From Afifella sp. IM 167 (GTDB taxonomy: Bacteria; Pseudomonadota; Alphaproteobacteria; Rhizobiales; Afifellaceae), in the NCBI RefSeq assembly GCF_020144925.1, contig NZ_NSLC01000001.1, forward strand, positions 482,233-546,232: a stretch of DNA of 64,000 nt, in the 5' to 3' direction. A program made the translations under genes and the position numbers. How positions within the stretch are numbered: position 1 is the first letter of the stretch; every line of letters starts with the position of its first letter. Shown here piece after piece: positions 44,889 through 54,006 of this stretch. The notes beneath the pieces are model-generated. The model worked only from the letters and a program-made list of their open reading frames with translations. It had not been told where the DNA came from and did no database searches.

Positions 44889-47800
44889 GTGACGATCGCA
44901 TGTTGGTCATGCGGCGGCTCCACCTATGCAGAGGCTAACTTCTGCCCGGAATGCGGAGTACCGCTACGTCAACGGCAAGAAGAGGTCACGCAGCGGCCGC
45001 GGCCCGTCCAAGGCGCCACCGGGCAACCCTCGGCGGAGCGGCGTCAGCTCACCGTTCTCTTCTGCGATCTCGTCAATTCGACCTCGCTCGCCGCGAGAAT
45101 GGACCCGGAGGATCTTGGCGATCTCGTCGGGGCCTGCCTGCGCTTCATTACCGAGGTCGCGAATGCTTTCGACGGCTATGTCGCGAACTATTTCGGCGAT
45201 GGCGCGCTGCTTTATTTCGGCTACCCGCAGGCACAGGAGAACGATGCTGAAAGGGCGGTCCGCGCGGCTCTGCGGATCATCGAATCGGCGCCCGGTCTCG
45301 TCCTGCCGGGGGATTACCGGCCCCAGTTCAGGATCGGCGTCGCCACCGGCATGGTGGTGATCGGCGATCTGATCGGCTCCGCGGGAGCGGCCGAATACGA
45401 CCTTGCCGGCGAGGCCCCGTTTCTGGCCACCCGCCTGCAATCGGCCGCGCCGCCCGGCAGCGTCTTCGTCTCGGCGGAGACACGCCGTCTGGCGGGAGAG
45501 CAGTTCGTCTACCGCGACATCGGCCTGTTGACGCTCAAAGGCTTCGACCGGCCCCGGCGGGCCTATCAGGCGCTCGCCCTGACGGGGGCCGTCGGCCGCT
45601 TCGAGGCCCATCGCGGCGAGGCGCTCCAGCCTCTCATCGGGCGCCAGGAGGAATTCGCCGCGCTCAGCGACTACTGGCAGGAGGCGAAGGCCGGCCGCGG
45701 CCAGGTTGTCGTCCTCTCCGGCGAGGCCGGCATCGGGAAGTCGCGCCTCGCCGTCGCCCTCGCCGAAAAGGCCGGACAGGAGGAATACTCGGTCCTGCGC
45801 TACTACTGCGCGCGCCAGCAGACGGCCTCGCCGTTTCAGCCGGTCATCGACCAGATCTCGCAGGTCTGCGGCATCACCGCGGAGGACAGGCGCTCCTTCA
45901 ACCTGACGAAGATCAACCGGCTCCTGGTCGGTCGCGACACGAAGGCGGAGGATCTGCTTCTCGTCGCCGACCTTCTCTCGATGCTGCCGCCCGACAGCCG
46001 GGGCGTGCTGCCGGAAGCGCCGATGCGCCGGCGCGAAATGACCAAGGAGGCGCTGCTGCGCCTTGTGAAGGTGGTCGCCCATCGCCGCCCGACGCTGGCG
46101 ATCTTCGAGGATATCCACTGGGCCGATCCGAGTTCGCTGGAGCTCCTGCAGGCGGTCGTCGAGCGGCTAGACGAATACCCCCTCCTGCTCCTCGTCACCA
46201 CGCGGCCGGAATTTCGTCCCGGCTGGCACGGCCCGGACGTCCATCACCATCAGCTCGGCCCGCTCAAAGGGGAAGACTGCGCCGCCCTCATGCGCTCCCT
46301 CGTCGGCGACAGCGCCCTGCCGGAGGAGATTGTCGAGACCATCATCGAGCGCGCCGACGGCGTCCCGCTCTTCGTGGAGGAGCTGACGAAAGCCGTGGCG
46401 GAGGCGGTGGAAGGCGGCGGCCGCGGCCGGGCCGACGATCCCGCTTGCCTCGGCGTTCCGATCACCCTCCAGGCCTCGCTGACGGAGCGGCTCGACCGGC
46501 TCGGCGAGATCAAGCACGTTCTCCAGATCGCAGCGGCTCTCGGCCGTGAGTTTCCCGCCGAGCTTCTGGCGGCGCTGACCGGCATGGAGCAGCCGAAACT
46601 GGAGGAAGCGCTGCAACGGCTGGCGTCGGCCGGGCTCCTGCTGCAGCTCACCGGCCCTTCGCGCGGCAGATACGCTTTCCGGCACGCGCTGCTGCAGGAG
46701 GCGGCGTTCGCCTCCATGCTGCGCGGCACCCAGCGCTCGCTCCATGCCCGCATCGTGACGACGCTCGAGCAGGAATTCGCCGAATCCGCCGAGGAGCGCC
46801 CGGAGCTGCTTGCCTATCACGCCGCCGAGGGCGGGCTCACCGAGAAGGCCGTCGGATACTGGCTGAAGGCCGGCAAGCAGGCCTTCGCCCGCTCCGCCAT
46901 TCTGGAAGCGATCGCCCGGCTGGAGCGCGGCCTCCAGCTCGTTTCCGGGCTGCCGCCGGGCGCGGCGCGGCACCAGCTTGAGCTCGACATCTCGATCGCC
47001 CTTGCCAAGTCGCACATCGCCACGACCGGCTACACCTCGCCGGAGACCTACCGTGCCATCGAGCGGGCCCGCGCCCTCTGCGATATGCTGGGCGGCCCGA
47101 TCCAGCTGCCGGCCGTGATCAACGGCCAATGGGCCTATTCCTTCATCGGCAACGAGATCGAGGCGGCGAGCGAACGCGCCGGCGAACTGCTGAAGATCGG
47201 CGAGGCGAGAAACGACCGCGTCTCGCAGCTTCTCGGCCACCGGTCGACGGGCCTTACCGCCTTCGTTCGCGGCGATTTCCTCGATGCGCGCCTCTGGCTG
47301 GAGAAGGGCATCGAGCTCTATCGCCCGGAAGACCAGCCGATCTACGTCGCCTTCGCCGTCGAGGACGCCTGCGTGGTCATGACGAGCTACCTCTCATGGG
47401 TGCTCATCTATCTTGGCCATTTCGAGGAGGGCCGCCAGGCGCGCGAGCGCGCGCTTCAGGAGGCGCGCGCATCGGGCCACGCCCTCAGCGTCGCCCATGC
47501 GCTGAACGGCTATGCCTTCACCGAGCTCCTTCTCGGCGCGCCGGAGGGCGCGCTTGAGCCGCTCGCGGAGCTGGAGCGGGTCAACGAAGAACACGCCCTC
47601 ACCTATTACCGGGCCTTCGTGCACATCTTCCGCGGCCTCGCCTGTTCCCAGCTTGGCGAGTCGGATCGGGGGCTCTCGCTCATCGAGCAGGGCATCGATC
47701 TCTACACCGCCGGCGGTTCGCGGGTGTACCTGCCCGTCTTCCACCGCTGGCTCGCCTCTTCCTACCGCCGGGCCGGGCGCCTGGCCGAGGCGGAAGCCGA

Positions 47801-48128
47801 GCTTGAGAGAGCCCAGCATATCGCGGCTTCGAGCGGCGCTTTCGGCGACGAGGGCGAGATGTGGCGCGTCAGGGGCGAGCTCTTCGAAGCCAAGGGCGCC
47901 TTCGAGGAGGCCGAGCGCAGCTATCGCATCGCGCTCGATGTCGCCGCCCAGCGCGAGGCGATGCTGTGGACGCTGCGCGCCGCGACCGGCCTGACGCGCC
48001 TGCTCGATCGTCAGGGAAGGTTCTTCGAGGCGCGCCAGCTTCTCGACGGGACATGCGCCTGGTTCCGGGATGAAAACGCTCCGCCGGAGCTTCAGGCCGC
48101 GAGGTCCTTGCTGAAACGGGTCGCCTGA
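44889..48128 (+). CDS. Zinc-ribbon / class III cyclase / AAA ATPase / TPR regulator
   Basis: A 1079-residue multidomain protein. A zinc ribbon (CWSC and CPEC, residues 5-22) is followed by a class III nucleotide cyclase domain (about 50-230), an ATPase domain with Walker A GEAGIGKS (278-285) and Walker B in LAIFEDIHWAD, and TPR-like helical repeats to the end. Metal-binding D60 and D104 are intact. The usual transition-state Asn of GEAPNLAARL reads Phe (F178) in GEAPFLATRL, while R182 is kept, so cyclase activity may be lost and the domain sensory. The architecture resembles AfsR/MalT-like signal sensors. It is 20 bases upstream of the P450. Confidence 0.85.
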   Translation: MTIACWSCGGSTYAEANFCPECGVPLRQRQEEVTQRPRPVQGATGQPSAERRQLTVLFCDLVNSTSLAARMDPEDLGDLVGACLRFITEVANAFDGYVANYFGDGALLYFGYPQAQENDAERAVRAALRIIESAPGLVLPGDYRPQFRIGVATGMVVIGDLIGSAGAAEYDLAGEAPFLATRLQSAAPPGSVFVSAETRRLAGEQFVYRDIGLLTLKGFDRPRRAYQALALTGAVGRFEAHRGEALQPLIGRQEEFAALSDYWQEAKAGRGQVVVLSGEAGIGKSRLAVALAEKAGQEEYSVLRYYCARQQTASPFQPVIDQISQVCGITAEDRRSFNLTKINRLLVGRDTKAEDLLLVADLLSMLPPDSRGVLPEAPMRRREMTKEALLRLVKVVAHRRPTLAIFEDIHWADPSSLELLQAVVERLDEYPLLLLVTTRPEFRPGWHGPDVHHHQLGPLKGEDCAALMRSLVGDSALPEEIVETIIERADGVPLFVEELTKAVAEAVEGGGRGRADDPACLGVPITLQASLTERLDRLGEIKHVLQIAAALGREFPAELLAALTGMEQPKLEEALQRLASAGLLLQLTGPSRGRYAFRHALLQEAAFASMLRGTQRSLHARIVTTLEQEFAESAEERPELLAYHAAEGGLTEKAVGYWLKAGKQAFARSAILEAIARLERGLQLVSGLPPGAARHQLELDISIALAKSHIATTGYTSPETYRAIERARALCDMLGGPIQLPAVINGQWAYSFIGNEIEAASERAGELLKIGEARNDRVSQLLGHRSTGLTAFVRGDFLDARLWLEKGIELYRPEDQPIYVAFAVEDACVVMTSYLSWVLIYLGHFEEGRQARERALQEARASGHALSVAHALNGYAFTELLLGAPEGALEPLAELERVNEEHALTYYRAFVHIFRGLACSQLGESDRGLSLIEQGIDLYTAGGSRVYLPVFHRWLASSYRRAGRLAEAEAELERAQHIAASSGAFGDEGEMWRVRGELFEAKGAFEEAERSYRIALDVAAQREAMLWTLRAATGLTRLLDRQGRFFEARQLLDGTCAWFRDENAPPELQAARSLLKRVA

Positions 48129-48148
48129 CCCCGGTCGTGGAGGATGCC

Positions 48149-49453
48149 ATGGCGATGACGGATGTTGCGATGCGCCAGGAGGTGCAGCTTCGTGCAAGCG
48201 ACGTGTCCGCCGGTCCCGGCGAGGACCTGCCGCCCTTCGATCGCGCCGACCTCGAATGGGACAACGATTCCCTGCTCCAGCGGATCGATATCCAGCTCGT
48301 CTTCGGCCTCTTGCGCCGTTTCCGGCCGATCCTGCGCCTGCGCCGGCGCAACCTCGTCCTGGTGACGCGCTACGACGACGTGCAGGAGGTGCTCGGCCGC
48401 GACGAGGATTTTCCGGTTCTCTTCGGCCAGAAGGTCGCCGACCTCAACGACGGCCCGAACTTCCTCCTCGGCATGGCGCGCAGCCCCGAATACTGGAAGA
48501 TCCAGGAGCAGGTGATGCGCGCCTTCCGCCATGAGGACGTGGCGGCGATCGTGGCCCCCCTGAGCGCGGAGATCGCCGCCGATGTCGTCGCCCGCGCGCC
48601 GGGGCGGCTCGACGCCGTCCAGGACCTCATCGCCGAGGTCCCGGTGAGGGTGGTGGAGCGCTATTACGGCCTCGACATCGCCCCGCAGGAGCGCCGGCCC
48701 CTCGCCGAATGGTCGATCGCCATGAGCACCTACCTCTTCGCCGATATCGACGACGACCCCAAGCGCCGCCGCGTCGCGCGCGCCGGCGCAAGGCGGCTGC
48801 GCGATCTGATCGACAGATCGATCGCGGCGGCGAAGGCCGGCAGCCCGAAGGGACCGGTCATGCAGCGGCTCCTCGCCATGCAGCAGAGCGAGGGCCTCAG
48901 CGACGAGATGATCCGCGCCTTCTTCGTCGGCATGATCAGCGGCTTCGTGCCGACCAACACGATGGCGGCGGGCAACATGCTGGAAACGCTGCTCTCCCGC
49001 CCCGCTTTCATGGCCGCCGCCCACGCCGCCGCCCGCGACGGCGACGACGAGCGTCTCTGGCGCGTCCTGCGGGAGACCTCGCGCTTCAAGCCGATCAACC
49101 CCGGCCCCTTCCGCGGCTGCGCAAAAGATACCGTCATCGCCGCCGGCACGCCGCGCGAGACGAAGATCGCCGCCGGCACGCGCCTTCTCGTCAGCACCCA
49201 GTCGGCGATGTTCGACAGGGAGCGCGTGCGCGATCCGGCGAGCTTCGACCCCGATCGCGCGCCGCACGAATACATGATCTTCGGCTACGGCATGCACTGG
49301 TGCGTCGGCGCGCTGATCGCCCGCGCGCAGATCACCCAGACGATGCGCCAGCTCCTCGCGCGGGACGGTCTGCGGCGCGCCCCCGGCGATGCCGGCCAAC
49401 TGAAGCATCTCGGTCCTTTCCCCTGGCACCTGGTCGTCGAGTTCGACCGGTAG
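48149..49453 (+). CDS. Cytochrome P450, atypical I-helix
   Basis: A 434-residue P450-like protein. The heme-thiolate motif FGYGMHWCVG (C385) and the K-helix ETSR (309-312) are present. The I-helix motif that binds oxygen, normally AGxDT or similar, reads SGFVPTNTM here (264-272), with Pro-Thr instead of an acidic residue. This suggests peroxide use, or catalysis different from monooxygenation. It is followed after 13 bases by a DyP-type peroxidase-like gene, so the two heme proteins probably work together. ATG at 48149 or 48155; both follow GGAGGA. Confidence 0.8.
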   Translation: MAMTDVAMRQEVQLRASDVSAGPGEDLPPFDRADLEWDNDSLLQRIDIQLVFGLLRRFRPILRLRRRNLVLVTRYDDVQEVLGRDEDFPVLFGQKVADLNDGPNFLLGMARSPEYWKIQEQVMRAFRHEDVAAIVAPLSAEIAADVVARAPGRLDAVQDLIAEVPVRVVERYYGLDIAPQERRPLAEWSIAMSTYLFADIDDDPKRRRVARAGARRLRDLIDRSIAAAKAGSPKGPVMQRLLAMQQSEGLSDEMIRAFFVGMISGFVPTNTMAAGNMLETLLSRPAFMAAAHAAARDGDDERLWRVLRETSRFKPINPGPFRGCAKDTVIAAGTPRETKIAAGTRLLVSTQSAMFDRERVRDPASFDPDRAPHEYMIFGYGMHWCVGALIARAQITQTMRQLLARDGLRRAPGDAGQLKHLGPFPWHLVVEFDR

Positions 49454-49466
49454 AGGAGGTCGCGCC

Positions 49467-52445
49467 ATGCCCCATAGCTTCCTGACGATCGCGATCCCCT
49501 TCCCCGCCCGCTACCGCGGCGATGTCGAGGCCGAGCTCGACCGGATCGGCAACCCCGCCGGGCCGTCGATCGCGACCGCCCTCAACGAGACTGCCTTCGT
49601 CCATTTCATGAGCATCTGGATTGCCCCCGAATGGGAAGGCCGCTGCCACGTCATCCTGGAGGTGAATGCCGACGGCACCGTCGCCCAGGTTTGCGAAAAG
49701 CTCGCCGAGGCGATCGGCGACGAAATCCTGCGCATCTGCAGGACGGCCCATGCCGAGCTCGGCCATTCGCCCCTCCCGCGCTTTCTGGAGCATGCGCATC
49801 GCCCCGTCGGCCAGGGCTGGTTCGATACCCCCGGCGTCAATTTCGACGGCACGCCCGGCCTCACCGTCCGGCAGGTGCGCCAGGAGGCCGATCTCGCCGC
49901 CAGGGTCGCCACGATGATCGAGAACATCCACGAGCCGACGGCGCTCGCGACGCTGAACGCGGTGCGCGGCCGGCTGTGGGACGAGGAGAGCCTGAAATGG
50001 GCCTTCACCGCGGCGCCGGCGCCCTCGCTGCAGGACAGGCCGCCGAGATCGGAGATCATCCGGCCGATCCTTTCCTCGGCGGTGGCGAGCTTTCTGTGGC
50101 CGTTCCTTCTCTTCGACCTCCTTTTTTTCCTCGTCCTCCTGCTTCTGGCGGGCATGTCGGCGGCCGGGCTCTCCTTCGCGCTCGTCGGCACCGCCATCGC
50201 CCTCCTTCTCCAGGTCGCGGCCATCGGAGGTCTCTATGCGGCCCTCCGCCGTGCCGAGCGCACCGACCTGCCGGAGGACCTTCCCCCGAACCCGCACCAT
50301 GTCGGCGAATACATGAAGCGGGAGGGCCACGCCGCGCAGAGCCACCTTGCCTCCTCATCCGTCATGAAGCCGGGGCGCCTGCGCCACCTCGCCCTGCGGG
50401 TCGGCCTCTGGGTCGCCGGCACGCTCGGCGCGCATTTTTCCCGGCCCGGCTTTCTTTCCAATACCGGCGTCATCCATTTCGCCCGCTGGATCCTTTTGCC
50501 GGGCACCAACCAGCTTCTCTTCATGTCCAACTATGACGGCGCCTGGGAAAGCTATCTGGAAGATTTCATCGAGCGAGCCGCCCGCGGCGTCACCGGCATC
50601 TGGAGCAACACCCGGGGCTTTCCGCGAACGACGAGCCTTCTTGGCGGCGGCGCGCGCGACGGCGACAGGCTGAGGCGCTGGTCACGCCGCCAGCAGCAGG
50701 TGACCTGGGTCTGGTATTCGGCCTATCCGCAGCTGACGCTGAACCGTATCCGCACCAACTGCGCCATCCGCCAGGGCATCGCCCATGCCGGCACCGAGGC
50801 GGAGGCCGCGGACTGGCTGGCGAGCTTCGGTTCGACGCCGCGAACGCCCTCCGCCCTGGAGGACGCCGATATCCCCACCCTCGTCTTCGGCGGGCTCGGC
50901 TTCCTGCGCCATTCGCGGGCGCTTTTCCTGCGCTTTTGCGACGACCCGCAAAAGTGCGCGGAGTATCTCCAGCGCCTCGACGATCGCCTCGGCTATGGCG
51001 ATACGCGCGGCCTGCCCGGCACCAGCATGCTGGCGCTTTCGCCGAGCGGGCTTTCGCGGCTCGGCATGCGCGAGGCGGACCTCGCCACCTTTCCGGTTGC
51101 CTTCCAGCACGGCATGGCGGCCGGGCACCGCGCCCGCGTCCTCGGCGACGTCGGCGAGAGCGCGCCGGAGGCCTGGCAATGGGGCCGGCCCGGCGAGGAG
51201 ATCGACGCCATCCTCATCCTCTACGAGAAGGGATCGGACGAGAACGAGACGGAGGGCGAGGAGCGCCTCGACGCGCGCGTCGCGACGATCCGGGACGAGC
51301 TGGACGAATTCGGCCACGCCCTCATTCACGAACTGCCCCTCCAGCCGCTGCCCGCCATGGGCCATGGCGGCAACGTGACGGAGCCCTTCGGCTTCGTCGA
51401 CGGCATCTCCCAGCCGCTGATCAAGGGCACGCCGCAGGCGCGCAGCCGGGCGAGGAGACACCATGTGGTGGAAGCCGGCGAGTTCGTCCTCGGCTACCCG
51501 GACAATCTCGGCTACCTGCCCGCCACGCCTTCCGTCGCCGGCGAACAGGACCCGCAGCACCTCCTTCCGGCGCTGGGCGCCGATCCGTTCCGCCCGCGCC
51601 CCTCCTATCTGCCGCCGGCGCCCGCCGCCCGCCACGATATCGGGCGCAACGGCACCTATCTCGTCGTGCGCCAGCTGGAGCAGGACCGGGACGCCTTCGA
51701 GGGCTTCCTCGACCGCGCCGCCGGGCACCTTGCCGGCAATCCCAAGCTGGCCGGCCTGGAAGGCGAAGCGCTGCGCGACTGGATCGCCGGCAAGGCCGTC
51801 GGCCGCTGGCGCAACGGCGCCGCGCTCGTGCGCCATCCGCGCCAGGCCGGCGGAACCGGCGAGGCGGCGAAGCTGGAGAACGATTTTCTCTTCGGCGAGG
51901 AGGACGCAAGCGGCCTTGCCTGTCCGCTCGGCTCCCATATCCGGCGATCCAATCCGCGCGAGAGCTTCGTGCCGGGAGATGCCGGCCAGCTCGCCATCAG
52001 CAACCGGCACCGCATCCTGCGGGTCGGCCGCCCCTATCGCGGCCATGGCGAGGGCGGCAAGGCGGGCATTCTCTTCATGTGCCTCAACACCGACATCGAG
52101 CGCCAGTTCGAGTTCATCCAGCAGACCTGGCTGCTCGGCAAGAGCTTCCACGGGCTGGAGGACGAGGTGGATCCGGTGCTCGGCCCTCCCTCAGGCGAGG
52201 GCGCCTTCACCATCCCGACGCCGCGCGGGCCGGTGCGTGTGCCGGGCCTCACGCGCTTCGTGACGGTGCGGGGCGGCGGCTATTTCTTCGTGCCGGGCCG
52301 GCGGGCCCTCCGCTATCTCGCCAGCACCTCCCGCCCGATGGCGCGTGTCGCGGCGAGCGCGGACAGGCAAAGTTCTTCGGCGGCGCCCGATGCCGGCCGC
52401 AGCGCCGCCCCTGCGCCGGAGGCCGCGAGCCGGGAGCTCGCCTGA
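49467..52445 (+). CDS. Large membrane DyP-type peroxidase-like protein
   Basis: A 992-residue protein. The C-terminal half is a DyP-type heme peroxidase. It has GFVDGISQP (642-650), carrying the catalytic Asp, and HIRRSNPR (824-831), carrying the proximal heme His. The N-terminal 200 residues are of unknown type and are followed by two membrane helices (about 207-229 and 232-260). A link of 300 residues with no recognised domain leads into the peroxidase. Normal DyPs have 300-500 residues and are soluble, so this is an unusual fusion. It is third in a putative operon with the cyclase-ATPase and the P450. Confidence 0.75.
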   Translation: MPHSFLTIAIPFPARYRGDVEAELDRIGNPAGPSIATALNETAFVHFMSIWIAPEWEGRCHVILEVNADGTVAQVCEKLAEAIGDEILRICRTAHAELGHSPLPRFLEHAHRPVGQGWFDTPGVNFDGTPGLTVRQVRQEADLAARVATMIENIHEPTALATLNAVRGRLWDEESLKWAFTAAPAPSLQDRPPRSEIIRPILSSAVASFLWPFLLFDLLFFLVLLLLAGMSAAGLSFALVGTAIALLLQVAAIGGLYAALRRAERTDLPEDLPPNPHHVGEYMKREGHAAQSHLASSSVMKPGRLRHLALRVGLWVAGTLGAHFSRPGFLSNTGVIHFARWILLPGTNQLLFMSNYDGAWESYLEDFIERAARGVTGIWSNTRGFPRTTSLLGGGARDGDRLRRWSRRQQQVTWVWYSAYPQLTLNRIRTNCAIRQGIAHAGTEAEAADWLASFGSTPRTPSALEDADIPTLVFGGLGFLRHSRALFLRFCDDPQKCAEYLQRLDDRLGYGDTRGLPGTSMLALSPSGLSRLGMREADLATFPVAFQHGMAAGHRARVLGDVGESAPEAWQWGRPGEEIDAILILYEKGSDENETEGEERLDARVATIRDELDEFGHALIHELPLQPLPAMGHGGNVTEPFGFVDGISQPLIKGTPQARSRARRHHVVEAGEFVLGYPDNLGYLPATPSVAGEQDPQHLLPALGADPFRPRPSYLPPAPAARHDIGRNGTYLVVRQLEQDRDAFEGFLDRAAGHLAGNPKLAGLEGEALRDWIAGKAVGRWRNGAALVRHPRQAGGTGEAAKLENDFLFGEEDASGLACPLGSHIRRSNPRESFVPGDAGQLAISNRHRILRVGRPYRGHGEGGKAGILFMCLNTDIERQFEFIQQTWLLGKSFHGLEDEVDPVLGPPSGEGAFTIPTPRGPVRVPGLTRFVTVRGGGYFFVPGRRALRYLASTSRPMARVAASADRQSSSAAPDAGRSAAPAPEAASRELA

Positions 52446-52459
52446 GGCAAAGCAGGCCG

Positions 52460-52487
52460 GCAAGGCGCCGCGAAAGCGCGGCCTTGC
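52460..52487 (+). terminator. Hairpin after the DyP-like gene
   Basis: GCAAGG and CCTTGC enclose a GC-rich inner stem with a GAAA tetraloop, 15 bases after the stop. No T-run follows, so it may only partly separate the next gene. Confidence 0.3.
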
Positions 52488-52561
52488 GCACGAATGGCGT
52501 TTGACAGCGCCGGGATCGACATGCTCGACGGACGCGTCCTGCCGATGCCGAGCGAGCCAAC

Positions 52562-53995
52562 GTGACGCAAGAACCTGTTTTGCACCGAGCCGCACGCCGT
52601 CCCGTGCGGCTCGCCATCGTCGGCGGAGGCCTTTCCGGCGCTTCCGTCGCGCTGCATCTGGCCCGTGCCCCGCTCGGCGAAAGCGTCGAAGCGGTGATCT
52701 TCGAGCCAAGGCCGGAGATCGGTCGCGGCCTCGCCTATTCCACCTACGATCCCGCGCATCGGGTGAACGTTCCCTCCCATCGGATGCTCGTCTTTTCCGA
52801 TGAGAGGATGGCCTTCACGGATTGGCTCCTGGCGCGCGGCGAGATGGAACGCGACACGGCGATGGCCGATCCGAACGGCGACCTTTATCCCGCCCGCCAC
52901 CTCTTCGGAGAATTCGTCTGCGAACGCGTCCGTGGGGCGCGGGAGGCCGGCGGCGCGCTCTCGATCCTCCACCGGCGCGAGCGCGCTTTGCGCATCGAGG
53001 AGCGGGCGGACGCCATCCTCGTCCATGGCGAAAAGGGCGAGCCGCTCGAGGCGGATTATCTCGTCTTCCTGGCAAGCCATGCCGTTCCTTCCACCGCCTG
53101 GAGCGGCGGGGCGCTCGACGCGCATCCCGGCTTTGTCGCCGATCCCTGGTCGCCGGATGCGCTCGATGCGATCGGCGCACACGAGGCCGTCGCCATCGTC
53201 GGCACGGGCCTCACCATGTCCGACATGGTGGCCGGGCTCGAACGGCGCGGCCACCAGGGGCCCATTGTCGCCGTCTCCCGCCACGGGCTCCTGCCCCTCG
53301 GTCAGGACGGCTTCGAGCCGGTCTTCGACTTTCTGGAGGATCGCACACCGCCGGCGAGCCTTGCCGCCTTCCTCTCGCTCCTGGCGGAGCGCCGGCGCGC
53401 CGCTCTTGCCGCGGGGCATGCCTGGCAGGATCTCGCCAACGCCCTCCGCCGCGATCTCCCAGCGCTCTGGCAGGCCCTGCCGCCGGAGGCCCGGCGCAAG
53501 CTCGCAAGGCGGCTGCGCGTCTATTGGGACGTCCACCGTTTCCGCATCGCGCCGCAGACCGGCGCGACGCTCGCCCGCCTTCTCGCGCGCGGCCAGCTTT
53601 CGGTGGGGGCCGGTCATGTCGAGGGCGTCGAGGCGCCCGCCGGGGAGAGGATCGCCCTAAGAGTCTCGGGAAATTCGGGAACGCGAACGATCCTCGCCGA
53701 CCGGGTGATCAACTGCACCGGCCCGGACACCCGCATCGCCCATAGCGGCAATTCTGCCCTCCGCTCGCTCTTTTCAGGAGGGCTCGCGCGGCCGGATCTT
53801 CTGGGTATTGGCCTCGACGTGACGCCGGAAGGCTTTCTCGTGCGCGCCGACGGCCGCGTGAACCCGCGCATGCTGGCGAGCGGCCCGCTGACGCGCGGCA
53901 CCTTCGCCGAGACGGTCGGCCTTCCCGAAGTCACGGAACGGGCCGCCGCCGTGGCCGGCGAGATCGCCCGCAAGATCAACGCGCCCGGGCGGTAG
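52562..53995 (+). CDS. FAD/NAD(P)-binding protein
   Basis: A 477-residue oxidoreductase-like protein with an FAD motif LAIVGGGLSGASVALHLARA at the N-terminus, GRGLAYSTYDPAHRVNVP, and a second Rossmann motif VAIVGTGLTMSDMVAGLERRG near the middle. It matches the NAD_binding_9/HpyO-type group, whose chemistry is poorly known. GTG start at 52562. It lies 116 bases after the DyP-like gene and could supply electrons to the heme proteins, but a separate promoter is possible. It is convergent with the tau-like ABC operon. Confidence 0.7.
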   Translation: MTQEPVLHRAARRPVRLAIVGGGLSGASVALHLARAPLGESVEAVIFEPRPEIGRGLAYSTYDPAHRVNVPSHRMLVFSDERMAFTDWLLARGEMERDTAMADPNGDLYPARHLFGEFVCERVRGAREAGGALSILHRRERALRIEERADAILVHGEKGEPLEADYLVFLASHAVPSTAWSGGALDAHPGFVADPWSPDALDAIGAHEAVAIVGTGLTMSDMVAGLERRGHQGPIVAVSRHGLLPLGQDGFEPVFDFLEDRTPPASLAAFLSLLAERRRAALAAGHAWQDLANALRRDLPALWQALPPEARRKLARRLRVYWDVHRFRIAPQTGATLARLLARGQLSVGAGHVEGVEAPAGERIALRVSGNSGTRTILADRVINCTGPDTRIAHSGNSALRSLFSGGLARPDLLGIGLDVTPEGFLVRADGRVNPRMLASGPLTRGTFAETVGLPEVTERAAAVAGEIARKINAPGR

Positions 53996-54006
53996 ATACC
54001 GGGGGC

